A stretch of 64,000 nucleotides of DNA from Clostridium paridis (lineage in GTDB: Bacteria > Bacillota > Clostridia > Clostridiales > Clostridiaceae): the NCBI RefSeq assembly GCF_016765615.1, contig NZ_JAESWA010000005.1:1-64000 (forward strand), in the 5' to 3' direction. This document shows positions 49,132 through 58,773 of the stretch, one piece after another. A program made the position numbers and the translations under genes. Position 1 is the stretch's first letter. Every line of letters begins with the position of its first letter. The notes under the pieces were generated by a model. It was not told the origin of the DNA. It made no database searches and worked only from the letters and a program-made list of their open reading frames with translations.

Positions 49132-50925
49132 TTGAAAAAAAGTAAGGATAGGGAATTCAGAAGGTTAAAAGACCAAATTGTTCATATAGAAGAACTAGTA
49201 AAAAACTCAAATAATAATAGTCTAATGGAACAAGAAGTTACTTTAAGGAAAAAAATTAAGCAATTAAAATCAATGAAAGATAACGGCTTTAGAGGTTATA
49301 AAGATGTATATTATGATTACATGGAAATATATAAATATGTGTCAAAAAGGATAATAGAAGATTATAATAGGAAAAATGGAACGGATTTTAGCTTTGAAAA
49401 GACTGTAAGTGAAGATTATGATGGATTTATAAAGTCAGGAATATTAAGTGTTCTTTTAACTAAACATATCCCGAGGATATTAGAAAGAGAATTTGATAAA
49501 GCTTTCCCTAAGGATCCTAAAGATGAATATAAAGAAACTAGGAAATTAAAGAGAAAGTTTTATTTGCATTTGGGTGAAACTAATACTGGTAAAACCTATA
49601 ATGCATTACAATCGTTGAAAAGTTCTACAAAAGGAGTATATCTTTCGCCACTTAGAATTTTAGCCTTGGAAAATTTCACAAGATTAAATATTGAAGGAGT
49701 CAAAACTAATCTAGTTACTGGAGAGGAAGAAGAAATAATTGATGAAGCTACCCATCTATCTTGTACTATTGAGAAACTTAATATAGATGAAGAATATGAT
49801 TTGGCAGTGATAGATGAAATTCAAATGATTGCTGATGATTTTAGGGGATTTGCTTGGACTAGAGCTATATTAGGAGTAAAGGCCAGAGAGGTTCATGTTT
49901 GTGGGGCATTAAATGCAAAAGATATATTAATAAAAATAATTAAATCCTGTGGAGATGAATATGAACTTTATGAATATAAAAGAGATATACCACTAATTGT
50001 AGAAGACAAATCATTTAAGCTTAAGAACGTTAAAGCTGGAGATGGTTTAGTAGTATTTTCTAAGAAGAAGGTTTTAGAGTTAGCTAAGTATTTAGTAGAT
50101 AATAGGGTAAATGCTAGCGTTATTTATGGAGATTTGCCTCCAGAAGTTAGAAAAAAGCAATATAAGGCATTTATAGATGGAGATAATAAAGTGCTTGTAA
50201 CTACTGATGCCATAGGAATGGGAGTAAACTTGCCGTTAAAAAGAATTGTATTTATGGATATAAGGAAATTTGATGGTAATCAAGTTAGAAATCTGACTTC
50301 TCAGGAAATAAAGCAAATTGCAGGGAGAGCAGGAAGAAAGGGAATATATAATGAAGGGTATGTATCAGCATATGGTGATAACATAGATTTTATTAGATAT
50401 AATATTGAAACTAAAGATGAAGATATTTGGGAAGTGGTTTTAGGTCCAAGTGAAGCTATAATCAATATTAAAAATATTCCACTTAAAGATAAACTTGCAC
50501 TTTGGAGCATCAGAGATGTAGAAGGTAAGATCTACAGAAAGATGGATATTAGCGAGTATATTATTAAGCTAGAAAATATAAAATATTATAAGTTATCTCA
50601 AATGGATGAGTGGAAATTGATGAAGATTCCATTTGATGTTAGTGAAAGAGAGCTTATGGTAACCTTTTTAAACTATATAGATGAAATATTTATAGGGAAA
50701 AAGAAAGAACTAAGTAAGCCTAGAAATTTTATAAATGAACTAACAGATTGGGAAATATATTATCAAAAAATTGGCATATATTATTCCTTTGGTAAGAATT
50801 TCAACATAGAAATTGATAATGAATGGATAAAAGAAGAAAGAATAAAAGTAGGTAATAGAATAAATAAACTTTTAGGTGATATAAATAAAGATAATTATAT
50901 AATTAAGATTGAAGAGGGTCTGTAA
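49132..50925 (+). CDS. SUV3-like superfamily 2 RNA helicase
   Basis: A 597-residue helicase. The N-terminal ~130 residues are helical. Then come Walker A in HLGETNTGKTYNAL (about 146-158), motif Ia YLSPLRILALENF, DEIQ box VIDEIQMIADDFRGFAWTRAI, motif III HVCGALNA, motif IV VVFSKKKVLELAKYL, motif V VLVTTDAIGMGVNLPLKRIVF and motif VI QIAGRAGRKG. DEIQ plus GxTNxGKT is the hallmark of SUV3, the mitochondrial RNA degradosome helicase. No PNPase gene is adjacent. TTG start behind GGGGG. A role in RNA decay is family inference. Confidence 0.85.
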   Translation: MKKSKDREFRRLKDQIVHIEELVKNSNNNSLMEQEVTLRKKIKQLKSMKDNGFRGYKDVYYDYMEIYKYVSKRIIEDYNRKNGTDFSFEKTVSEDYDGFIKSGILSVLLTKHIPRILEREFDKAFPKDPKDEYKETRKLKRKFYLHLGETNTGKTYNALQSLKSSTKGVYLSPLRILALENFTRLNIEGVKTNLVTGEEEEIIDEATHLSCTIEKLNIDEEYDLAVIDEIQMIADDFRGFAWTRAILGVKAREVHVCGALNAKDILIKIIKSCGDEYELYEYKRDIPLIVEDKSFKLKNVKAGDGLVVFSKKKVLELAKYLVDNRVNASVIYGDLPPEVRKKQYKAFIDGDNKVLVTTDAIGMGVNLPLKRIVFMDIRKFDGNQVRNLTSQEIKQIAGRAGRKGIYNEGYVSAYGDNIDFIRYNIETKDEDIWEVVLGPSEAIINIKNIPLKDKLALWSIRDVEGKIYRKMDISEYIIKLENIKYYKLSQMDEWKLMKIPFDVSERELMVTFLNYIDEIFIGKKKELSKPRNFINELTDWEIYYQKIGIYYSFGKNFNIEIDNEWIKEERIKVGNRINKLLGDINKDNYIIKIEEGL

Positions 50926-50950
50926 ACTAAGAGATTCATTCATAAATCAG

Positions 50951-50993
50951 GGAACCAGCATAACAGTTTTTAATTGTTATGCTGGTTCTTTTA
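50951..50993 (+). terminator. Terminator of the SUV3-like gene
   Basis: GAACCAGCATAACA pairs with TGTTATGCTGGTTC and is followed by TTTTA. Confidence 0.92.
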
Positions 50994-51263
50994 TTTAAAG
51001 AGTATTAACTTAATAAGCCAATTATTCCTTTCAAAGCACCTATATTAATAGTTACCTTCATTGATATGTCCCCTTTAATATGAGCATTCTTTAAGATTTA
51101 ACACTTATGTTAGTAATATAACTAACATTATGAGAACCCCCCTCGAATATTTTCAATATATTGGAAAAACAAACCATGGATATATTAAAATAAGTATAAA
51201 AGAGCGATAGTGGAATAAAGTGTTCAAAAGAAATTATTGATAAATTAATAACTTGTATAACAT

Positions 51264-51279
51264 TGGCATAAATGTTGCT
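51264..51279 (+). promoter_or_regulatory. Possible sigma-54 promoter of the activator gene
   Basis: TGGCAT (51264-51269), five bases, TTGCT (51275-51279): GG and GC have the same spacing as in the site at 54441. It would give a leader of about 200 nt to the activator gene and imply autoactivation. Confidence 0.5.
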
Positions 51280-51294
51280 TGATTTTTTAGTGTG

Positions 51295-51310
51295 GCATAA
51301 ATTGTTATGC
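51295..51310. promoter_or_regulatory. GCATAA-N4-TTATGC palindrome
   Basis: Six-bp perfect arms, 16 nt downstream of the putative sigma-54 site. Candidate binding site for the LevR-type activator or another regulator. Confidence 0.4.
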
Positions 51311-51488
51311 GAATCATAGTACATGGTAAAAATATGAACAAGAAATGAACAAAAAGTTAATGCAAAAATCGTAAAAACTGATAAAATTATAGTACGCCAG
51401 AAAAATGTCGTAATCGGTCGAATATTATAAGTTAGAGGAGGGTTAATTTTAAGTTCCCTATAGATTAAGAATAGAGGAGGGGTAATAA

Positions 51489-54419
51489 ATGAGGGAAATA
51501 AGTGAGATCATTAGCAGCGAGGACAAGAAAAATCCTTATACAGATCAAGAACTTGCTGATATGTTATCAATGCCTAGGATAAAGGTTATAAATGAAAGAA
51601 ATAAACTAAATATTCCAGACTCAAGGGATAGAAGAAAAGATATCTTACTAAAAGACTTGAAAGAGATACTATCATTAAATCCCAATGTGTCAGAAAGAAA
51701 ATTAACAGAATTAATGATAGATAGAGGATATAAAATTTCTAGGAATATTATTTCTAGAGTATTAAAGGAATTTGAGGGAGACTTTTTTCCAAAGGAAAAA
51801 GAAATTTATCAGCTTGAAGAAAGTTTACTACCTAAAATGCATACGCAAGATACAGGTTTCAATAAATTAATTGGATCTAATGGAAGTTTAAAAAACAAAA
51901 TAGATTTAGCTAAGGCGGCTATACTATATCCACCAAATGGACTTCATACATTAATTTATGGAGGAACAGGAGTAGGTAAGAGTGAATTAGCTGAATGTAT
52001 GTATGAGTTTGCAGTCAGTAATAATGTAAAGTCAAAAGATGCACCATTTATAATATTTAACTGTGCAGATTATGCTGAAAATCCTAACCTATTAATTTCT
52101 CAATTGTTTGGTGTAGTTAAAGGTGCGTATACAGGTGCTAATGCTGATAGAGATGGATTGGTTGAAAAGGCTAACGGTGGAATATTATTCTTAGATGAAA
52201 TTCATAGACTTCCACCAGAAGGGCAGGAAATACTATTCTATTTAATAGATAAGGGCAAGTATAGAAGATTAGGAGAAACTAATACAGAAAGAAAAGTAAA
52301 CGTTCTTATATTAGGAGCAACAACAGAAAACCCTGAATCAAATCTATTATTAACATTTAGACGTAGAATTCCAATGCTTATAGAATTGCCTAAATTAATA
52401 GATAGGCCTTTATCAGAAAGATTAGAAATATTAATAATGTTTTTAGTAAGAGAGGCAAATAGAATTAATAAGAATCTTTTAGTTTGTAGAGATGTTTTAA
52501 TGAGTCTTATGTTATATAACTGTCAAGGAAATATTGGACAATTAAAAAGTGATGTACAAGTAATATGTGCTAAAAGTTATGTTAAGTATATGTCCAAAAA
52601 TACTGATGAGGTAGTTATAGATTTAGAGGATTTAAGTAATTTCATTAAAAGCTCATTCTTAAAAGGTGGAACTGCGAATAAGACAGTAATGAATTTGGTT
52701 ACAGATGATTTATATATTGATATAAAAAACATGGAAGGTTATAGAAATGAAATAAATCAATATATAAATGAAAATGAAATCTATCAATATATAGAAAATG
52801 AATATCAGACACTTGAAAAGCAGGGGCTTAAGGTGGAGGAAATTGATGAGATACTCCATGAGAAAGTTGAAAATAAGCTTGGAAAGATAATGAATAATAA
52901 AAATATAGCAAAACTTTTAAATATAAATGAGTTAAAGACAATTGTTAGACCAGAAGTTATAGATATAACTGAAGGGATACTTAAGATAGTAAGGGAAAAG
53001 TATCAGGTAATAAACAAGAGTTTCTTTATCGCACTCGCAATACACATTAATTTCACCATTGAAAGAATTCTAACTGGTAAAAAAATTATTAAATCAAACA
53101 TCAATAAAAGTAGAAATGAATTGGTTCAGGAATTTGAGATAGCAGAAAAAATTAGAAGAATGATAGAAAAAGCAACAAAACTTAAAATTCCAGAGGATGA
53201 ATGCGGATACATTGCATTATATATTAAGAAATTCTGCTCAGATGAACTAATTTTAGAACCTAAGGTTAGGGTCATAATAATTACTCATGGACATGTGGCT
53301 GAAGGTATGGCTGAAGTTGCAAACCAGTTACTAGGTGTAGATGATGCTATTGGTATTGAGATTGAACTAGATGAATCACCAGAGGATGCTTTAGAAAGAA
53401 CTATAAAGGTAGTAAAGCAGGTGGATGAAGGAAAAGGATGTTTATTGCTTGTTGATATGGGTTCACTTGGGGGGTTTGCATCTGTAGTACAAGAAGTGAC
53501 AGGAATAAGAACAAAAACTATTGGAAGAGTGGATACACTTATAGCATTAGAAGCAGTAAGAAAGGCATCAATTGAAGGAGACAATTTAGATAATATAGTT
53601 AAAGAATTAAATGAAGCAAAAATATATAAAGGAACCTTCAAAAATGAGATTGCAAATAAAGAGTTCTTAAAGAATAAGAAAAAAGCATTGGTGACAGTTT
53701 GCTTAACTGGGCAAGGAAATGCATTGAATATTAAAAAGTTTATTGAGAATCATCTTGATAGAAAAAATACAGGAATAAAAATATTCCCAATAGGCTTTAT
53801 AGATCAACACGATATAGAAGAGGAAGTAAGTAGACTATCTGATGAATATGAAATAGTAGCAGTTTGCGGAACCATTAATCCTAAAGTTTCAAATGTACCA
53901 TTTATTTCATACGAAAGCTTATTAAGTGGTAAGGGAATCAGTAGAATTGAAAAATTAATGGATCTATATATTGAAGAAGAAAAAGAAGAAGAGAAGGCAG
54001 AAAGTTTAGGAGAGTTAATTAATGAAGAACTTATCTACTTGGATTTAGATGCATTATCTAAGGAAGATGTAATAGATACAATGACACAAGCACTAGAAAA
54101 CAAGGGATATGTTAATGGGAAATTTGCATTAAGCATTTACAAAAGAGAAGCCATGGGAAGTGGAATATTTAATAATAAGGTAGCTATTCCACATGGATTG
54201 CCTGAGAATGTTATAAAACCTGCCATATCAATTGCAAAACTAAAAAATCCAATACAGTGGGATAAGGATGTAATGGTAGATTTAGTTTTTATGTTGGCAC
54301 TTAAAGAAAATAACAGAGATGAAATAAGAAAATTATTTTCTATGATTAGAGATGAAAACCTTTTAATTGAGCTGGCTTCAAAGGATTCAAATAAAGAAAT
54401 AAAGAAAATGTTTTCATAA
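51489..54419 (+). CDS. LevR-type sigma-54-dependent PTS-regulated activator
   Basis: A 976-residue activator. Residues 1-~95 form a helix-turn-helix region; 125-370 the AAA+ domain with Walker A GGTGVGKS (158-165), GAYTGA sigma-54 contact loop (212-217) and Walker B GILFLDEIH (231-239). Then come a PRD (~470-560), an EIIA-Man-like domain (VIIITHGHVAEGM and LLVDMGSLGGFA), an EIIB-like stretch and a C-terminal EIIA-Fru-like domain with VAIPHG near residue 890. Phosphorylation by HPr and by the cognate EIIB should tune it. The gene directly precedes its likely target, the sigma-54 promoter at 54441. GGAGGGG site. Confidence 0.93.
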   Translation: MREISEIISSEDKKNPYTDQELADMLSMPRIKVINERNKLNIPDSRDRRKDILLKDLKEILSLNPNVSERKLTELMIDRGYKISRNIISRVLKEFEGDFFPKEKEIYQLEESLLPKMHTQDTGFNKLIGSNGSLKNKIDLAKAAILYPPNGLHTLIYGGTGVGKSELAECMYEFAVSNNVKSKDAPFIIFNCADYAENPNLLISQLFGVVKGAYTGANADRDGLVEKANGGILFLDEIHRLPPEGQEILFYLIDKGKYRRLGETNTERKVNVLILGATTENPESNLLLTFRRRIPMLIELPKLIDRPLSERLEILIMFLVREANRINKNLLVCRDVLMSLMLYNCQGNIGQLKSDVQVICAKSYVKYMSKNTDEVVIDLEDLSNFIKSSFLKGGTANKTVMNLVTDDLYIDIKNMEGYRNEINQYINENEIYQYIENEYQTLEKQGLKVEEIDEILHEKVENKLGKIMNNKNIAKLLNINELKTIVRPEVIDITEGILKIVREKYQVINKSFFIALAIHINFTIERILTGKKIIKSNINKSRNELVQEFEIAEKIRRMIEKATKLKIPEDECGYIALYIKKFCSDELILEPKVRVIIITHGHVAEGMAEVANQLLGVDDAIGIEIELDESPEDALERTIKVVKQVDEGKGCLLLVDMGSLGGFASVVQEVTGIRTKTIGRVDTLIALEAVRKASIEGDNLDNIVKELNEAKIYKGTFKNEIANKEFLKNKKKALVTVCLTGQGNALNIKKFIENHLDRKNTGIKIFPIGFIDQHDIEEEVSRLSDEYEIVAVCGTINPKVSNVPFISYESLLSGKGISRIEKLMDLYIEEEKEEEKAESLGELINEELIYLDLDALSKEDVIDTMTQALENKGYVNGKFALSIYKREAMGSGIFNNKVAIPHGLPENVIKPAISIAKLKNPIQWDKDVMVDLVFMLALKENNRDEIRKLFSMIRDENLLIELASKDSNKEIKKMFS

Positions 54420-54440
54420 AATCAAAAGATGCCAAAAACT

Positions 54441-54456
54441 TGGCACGGAGATTGCT
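54441..54456 (+). promoter_or_regulatory. Sigma-54 promoter of the Gat-type PTS operon
   Basis: TGGCACGGAGATTGCT matches the consensus TGGCACG-N4-TTGCW at every conserved position (GG at 54442, GC at 54454). It is 22 nt after the activator stop and 53 nt before the EIIA start. Confidence 0.93.
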
Positions 54457-54493
54457 AAATAATATAGTGACTGGATTAGAAAGGAGAATAGAG

Positions 54494-54967
54494 ATGGAAA
54501 TAAGCAATTATATTAAGAAAGAATTGATAAAACTAAATCTACCATGTAAAAGCAGAAATGAAATGTTTCAGATGATGCATCAAGAAGCTTATAAGTATGG
54601 ATACGTTGAAGAAGATTTCTTAGAAGGATTATTGTCAAGAGAAGAAGTTTTCCCAACAGGAATTAAATTATCTAACTACAGTGTAGCCATTCCTCATACT
54701 GAAGCAGAGTATGTTAAAAATCAATTTATATCAGTGGTTGTACCAGAAAATCCAATAAGATTTAAGCAAATGGATGATGAGACATTGGAAACTGAAGTAA
54801 GTTTAATATTCATGTTGGGTTTAAATAAACCGCATAGTCAACTAGAAGTATTAAAAGAATTAATGAGTTTAATTCAAAAGGAGGATGTTGTAAAGGAAAT
54901 AATATCTGCAAAGGATGAGGAACAAGTAAAAGAGTTATTAACTAACATCACTTTAGAAAACGTATAA
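54494..54967 (+). CDS. PTS sugar transporter subunit IIA (galactitol/fructose type)
   Basis: A 157-residue EIIA with the phospho-His in YSVAIPHTEAEYV (about residue 72). Begins MEISNYIKKELIKL at ATG 54494 behind AAAGGAG. A longer frame beginning at 54440 with TTG would use the sigma-54 promoter as coding sequence and is rejected. First enzyme gene of the operon; it passes phosphate to the separate EIIB encoded 24 nt downstream. Confidence 0.92.
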   Translation: MEISNYIKKELIKLNLPCKSRNEMFQMMHQEAYKYGYVEEDFLEGLLSREEVFPTGIKLSNYSVAIPHTEAEYVKNQFISVVVPENPIRFKQMDDETLETEVSLIFMLGLNKPHSQLEVLKELMSLIQKEDVVKEIISAKDEEQVKELLTNITLENV

Positions 54968-54991
54968 ATAAAATTTTAGGAGGAATTAATT

Positions 54992-55270
54992 ATGAAAAAA
55001 CGTATTTTAGTAGCTTGTGGAGCAGGTATTGCAACTTCAACAGTAGTTTGTGACAGAGTAGAAAGATTGGTAAAAGATAATAAAGTTGATGCAGAAGTAA
55101 GACAATGTAAAATAGCTGAAGTAGTTTCATTACAAGACGAGGCAGATTTAATAGTTTCTACTACAATTTTACCAACAACTTATAAAATACCAGCTATTAA
55201 AGCAACAGCATATATAACTGGTATTGGTACTGAAAAGTTAGATCAACAAATATTAGATCAACTAAAGTAA
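54992..55270 (+). CDS. PTS sugar transporter subunit IIB (galactitol type)
   Basis: A 92-residue EIIB-Gat domain: KKRILVACGAGIATSTVVCDRVE contains the phospho-Cys near residue 9, and the tail IPAIKATAYITGIGTEKLDQQI is typical. It transfers phosphate to the substrate held by EIIC. AGGAGG site 6-8 nt upstream. An 80-nt gap with no terminator separates it from EIIC. Confidence 0.93.
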   Translation: MKKRILVACGAGIATSTVVCDRVERLVKDNKVDAEVRQCKIAEVVSLQDEADLIVSTTILPTTYKIPAIKATAYITGIGTEKLDQQILDQLK

Positions 55271-55350
55271 AACGATTTAAATCTGTCTTTTTATATAAAA
55301 GTAGAAAGACAGTTTAAATAAAAATAAAAAAATTTAGGAGGTAAATTATA

Positions 55351-56622
55351 ATGGATAAACTTATGGGAATTGTTCAGTACATTTTAGGAATTGGACCAAC
55401 GGCAATATTGCCAATCGCAATCTTAATTATCGGATTAATATTTGGAACAGGTTTCAAAAAAGCATTTAAATCAGGAATAATAATTGGTATTGGTTTCGTA
55501 GGAATTAATTTAGTAGCTGGACTTTTAACAGGAACATTAGGACCTGTAGCACAAGACATGGTTGCAAGATTTGGCTTGAACCTAACAGTAATAGATGCTG
55601 GATGGCCAGCAGCAGCTGCGGCAGCTTGGGCTTCACCAGTTGCAGCTATTCTTATACCAATATGTTTAGTAGTAAACTTAATAATGATTTTCTTTAAACT
55701 TACAAATACTCTTGATATTGATATCTGGAACTATTGGCACTTTGTTGCAGCAGGAGCAACTGGATATATAGTAACTGGTAGCTGGTGGTTTGCAATACTT
55801 TGTGCAGTATTATATGAAGTTATTGTTTTAGTAGTAGCAGATAAAACTGCACCAATGGTTAGAGATTTCTATGAACTTGAAGGTATATCACTTCCAACTG
55901 GATCTACTGCAGCTTTTGCACCTTTAGGATACTTAATCGGAAAAGTAGTAGAAAAAATACCTGGAATAAACAAATTACATGCAGATCCTGAATCAATTCA
56001 AAAGAGATTTGGTATATTCGGAGAACCTATGATGATGGGTTTAATATTAGGATGTATACTTGGAGCACTTGCAGGTCAAGATGGTGGAGCAATATTTAAA
56101 ACAGGTATATCAATGGCAGCAGTTATGCTTTTAATGCCAAGAATGGTAAAGATATTAATGGAAGGTTTAATTCCAATATCAGAAGCAGTTAAAAATATGC
56201 TTCAAAAGAAATATGCTGGTAGAGAATTATATATCGGTATAGATGCAGCTGTATCAGTTGGTCATCCATCAGTTATGGCTACAGCATTAATACTAGTTCC
56301 TATTACTTTATTATTAGCAGTAGTATTACCAGGAAATAAAGTATTACCTTTCGGAGACTTAGCAACTATACCTTTCTATATGGCATTTATCGTTGGATTT
56401 AGAAAAGGAAATATTGTTCACTCTGTAATAACAGGAACTATATTGATAGCTATATCATTATTCATGGCAACAAACTTTGCAGATGTTCACACTTCAATGA
56501 TGGCAAATGCAAACTTCCATATGCCAAATGGAGCAACTCAAATATCAAGTTTAGATATGGGTGGTAACTTATTTAACTGGTTAATATTAAAATTTGCTGA
56601 AGTAGCTAAAGCTATATTCTAG
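55351..56622 (+). CDS. PTS galactitol-type transporter subunit IIC
   Basis: A 423-residue polytopic EIIC-Gat permease with about eleven membrane spans. Family features include ILGIGPTAILPIAILIIGLIFGTGFKKAFKSGIIIGIGFVGINLV, the GWPAAAAAAWASP segment and DAAVSVGHPSVMATALILVPITLLLAV. EIIC-Gat proteins carry galactitol and also pentitols such as ribitol, xylitol and arabitol. The downstream genes favour a pentitol. AGGAGG site. Confidence 0.93.
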   Translation: MDKLMGIVQYILGIGPTAILPIAILIIGLIFGTGFKKAFKSGIIIGIGFVGINLVAGLLTGTLGPVAQDMVARFGLNLTVIDAGWPAAAAAAWASPVAAILIPICLVVNLIMIFFKLTNTLDIDIWNYWHFVAAGATGYIVTGSWWFAILCAVLYEVIVLVVADKTAPMVRDFYELEGISLPTGSTAAFAPLGYLIGKVVEKIPGINKLHADPESIQKRFGIFGEPMMMGLILGCILGALAGQDGGAIFKTGISMAAVMLLMPRMVKILMEGLIPISEAVKNMLQKKYAGRELYIGIDAAVSVGHPSVMATALILVPITLLLAVVLPGNKVLPFGDLATIPFYMAFIVGFRKGNIVHSVITGTILIAISLFMATNFADVHTSMMANANFHMPNGATQISSLDMGGNLFNWLILKFAEVAKAIF

Positions 56623-56666
56623 AATTTTAAATATATAAAATAATATAAATTTAGGAGGAGGAAATT

Positions 56667-57707
56667 ATGAAGGCAGCAGTATTGCACTCAGTAGGAGATA
56701 TAAGGTATGAAGACATTGACATAAAGCCTTATGGAGATGATGAAGTTAAAATAAAGGTTATGGCGGCAGGAATATGCGGGTCAGATCCTCCAAGAGCACT
56801 AAAGAGTTGGAAATATCCTCTACCTGCAATCTTAGGACATGAGTTCTCAGGATATGTAGTGGAAAAGGGTAAAAATGTTACAAATGTTGAAGTTGGCGAT
56901 AGAGTAGTCGCTATTCCATTCGAGCCTTGTTATGAATGTGAATATTGTAAAAAAGGACACTTCTCACTTTGTGAAAATCATGGTATGTTAGGAGCTCAAT
57001 CTTTTGGAGGTTTTGCTGAATATGCAAATGTTAAGGCAGCAAATGTACTAAAGATTGGTGACATTGATTATGAAGAAGCAGCTATGATAGAGCCACTAGC
57101 AGTAGCACTACATGGAGTACTTAATATTAAACCTCAACTAGGTGATGTAGTTGCAGTATTAGGGGCGGGTACAATAGGACAACTTACAATACAATGGCTT
57201 AAGGTTACAGGAGTTGAAAAGATAATTGCAGTAGATATTTCAGATAAAAAGATATCAGAAGCAATTAGTCTAGGTGCAGATATTGGAATAAATGCATTAA
57301 AAGAAAATCCTGTAGATAAAATATTGGAATTAACTAATGGTTTAGGGGTAGATATTTGTATTGAGAGTGCAGGTTCCAAAATCACTCAAGAACAATGTTT
57401 ACTAGTAACTAAGAAAAAAGGAAAAATAGGATTTCAAGGCATTGGACATGCTGGTATAGAATTATCAGAAAAGGCTTTTGAAGGAATATTTAGAAAAGAA
57501 TTAACATTACAAGGTTTCTGGAATTCATATTCAGCTCCATTCCCAGGTCAAGAATGGGTTAAGAGTATAGAATATGTAAAACAAAAGAAAATAAAACTTA
57601 AGGAGCTTATATCACATAGATTCTCTTTAGAAGATACAGCAAAAGCTTTCGAAATGATTAAAGAAAGAAAAGAAGAATATAACAAGATAATGATAGTACA
57701 AAGCTAA
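56667..57707 (+). CDS. Zinc-dependent alcohol dehydrogenase, polyol-phosphate type (GatD-like)
   Basis: A 346-residue MDR-family dehydrogenase. Catalytic-zinc ligands are in AGICGSDPPRA and GHEFSGYV, the structural-zinc site is CYECEYCKKGHFSLC, and the NAD loop is LGAGTIGQLTIQ with an acidic Asp at IAVDISD, so it uses NAD. Closest by pattern to galactitol-1-phosphate 5-dehydrogenase; SDPPR replaces the usual SD-x-H. It should oxidise the imported polyol phosphate to a ketose phosphate. GGAGGAGG site; 13 nt before the second dehydrogenase. Confidence 0.9.
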   Translation: MKAAVLHSVGDIRYEDIDIKPYGDDEVKIKVMAAGICGSDPPRALKSWKYPLPAILGHEFSGYVVEKGKNVTNVEVGDRVVAIPFEPCYECEYCKKGHFSLCENHGMLGAQSFGGFAEYANVKAANVLKIGDIDYEEAAMIEPLAVALHGVLNIKPQLGDVVAVLGAGTIGQLTIQWLKVTGVEKIIAVDISDKKISEAISLGADIGINALKENPVDKILELTNGLGVDICIESAGSKITQEQCLLVTKKKGKIGFQGIGHAGIELSEKAFEGIFRKELTLQGFWNSYSAPFPGQEWVKSIEYVKQKKIKLKELISHRFSLEDTAKAFEMIKERKEEYNKIMIVQS

Positions 57708-57720
57708 AGGGGGAATTTAA

Positions 57721-58752
57721 GTGAAAGCACTAACAAAAACTAAACCAGGATATGACAACATGGAGTTATTAGATATAGAAGAACCAAAGGCTGAGAAGAA
57801 CTTAGTAAAGATTAAGGTTGAGTATAGTGGTATATGCGGATCAGATCTTCACTCCTTCAAAGGTGAATATGGAAATATAAAAACTCCAGTAGTATTAGGT
57901 CATGAATTCGCAGGAGTAGTAGTAGAAGTTGGAGAAGATGTAAGTAGCGTTAAAGTAGGTGACAGAGTTACTAGCGAAACAACATTCGAAACTTGTGGAA
58001 CATGTGATTTCTGTAAGAGCAAAGACTATAATCTATGCTCATCAAGAAAAGGAATTGGAACTCAAGTTAACGGAAGTTTTGCAGAATATGTTATCTCAAG
58101 AGAAGAAAGTGTACATGTTCTTCCAGACAATGTAACATCACTTTCTGCAGCGTTAACAGAACCTCTTGCTTGTTGTGTACATGCCGCTTTAGAGAAGACA
58201 ACTGTAGTTAAAGAAGATGTAGTTTTAGTATTTGGTCCTGGACCAATAGGATTACTTTTAAGCCAAGTAGCAAAGTCTCAAGGAGCTTATGTAATCATAG
58301 CAGGAGTTACAAAGGATAAAGAAAGATTAAATTTAGCAACTAAATTAGGAATAGACAGAGCTGTAGATTTACAACAAGAAGATTTAGAGCAAATCGTAAT
58401 GGAGAAAACAAACAATTACGGAGTTAATAAGGTTTTTGATTGCTCAGGTGTTATACATGCAGTAAATCAAGGATTAAAGCTTGTTAAGAAAAAAGGAGAT
58501 TTCGTACAAGTTGGAATATTTGCTAAAACTCTAAATGAAATGAACCAAGAATTAATTATTCAAAGGGAAATTAGATATATTGGTTGTAGGTCACAAAAAC
58601 CAAGCTCATGGGAAATTTCTTTAGATCTTTTAAAGAATAAAAAGGTTGATACAGAAACTTTAGTTACAAAGATAGTAGACCTAGATAACTGGAGAGACGG
58701 AATAGATGCAGCAATGCAAGGCAATGAAATAAAAGTAGTTATTAGATCTTAA
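57721..58752 (+). CDS. Second zinc-dependent polyol dehydrogenase (sorbitol/threonine dehydrogenase-like)
   Basis: A 343-residue MDR protein starting with GTG. Zinc motifs SGICGSDLHSF and GHEFAGVV, structural-zinc cluster CGTCDFCKSKDYNLC, nucleotide loop FGPGPIGLLLSQ. It differs from the first enzyme in keeping GSDLH and in its C-terminal half, so the two probably oxidise different polyol phosphates or different carbons, for example giving xylulose 5-phosphate and ribulose 5-phosphate. GGGGG site; 13-nt spacing from the upstream gene. Confidence 0.9.
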   Translation: MKALTKTKPGYDNMELLDIEEPKAEKNLVKIKVEYSGICGSDLHSFKGEYGNIKTPVVLGHEFAGVVVEVGEDVSSVKVGDRVTSETTFETCGTCDFCKSKDYNLCSSRKGIGTQVNGSFAEYVISREESVHVLPDNVTSLSAALTEPLACCVHAALEKTTVVKEDVVLVFGPGPIGLLLSQVAKSQGAYVIIAGVTKDKERLNLATKLGIDRAVDLQQEDLEQIVMEKTNNYGVNKVFDCSGVIHAVNQGLKLVKKKGDFVQVGIFAKTLNEMNQELIIQREIRYIGCRSQKPSSWEISLDLLKNKKVDTETLVTKIVDLDNWRDGIDAAMQGNEIKVVIRS

Positions 58753-58773
58753 TTTATAGAAGGAAGTGTTGTT

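Larger units (their letters stand above)
50994..51488. other. Long intergenic region upstream of the sigma-54 activator
   Basis: About 495 nt with no credible gene. It holds an 8-bp inverted repeat, ATGTTAGT/ACTAACAT (51108-51129), a sigma-54-like promoter at 51264, a 6-bp-arm palindrome at 51295, and several AT tracts. The content looks regulatory. Confidence 0.6.

Noticed and set aside
54440-54493. N-terminal extension of the EIIA gene starting with TTG at 54440
   Set aside because: These bases are the sigma-54 promoter and the untranslated leader; ATG 54494 has a proper ribosome binding site.
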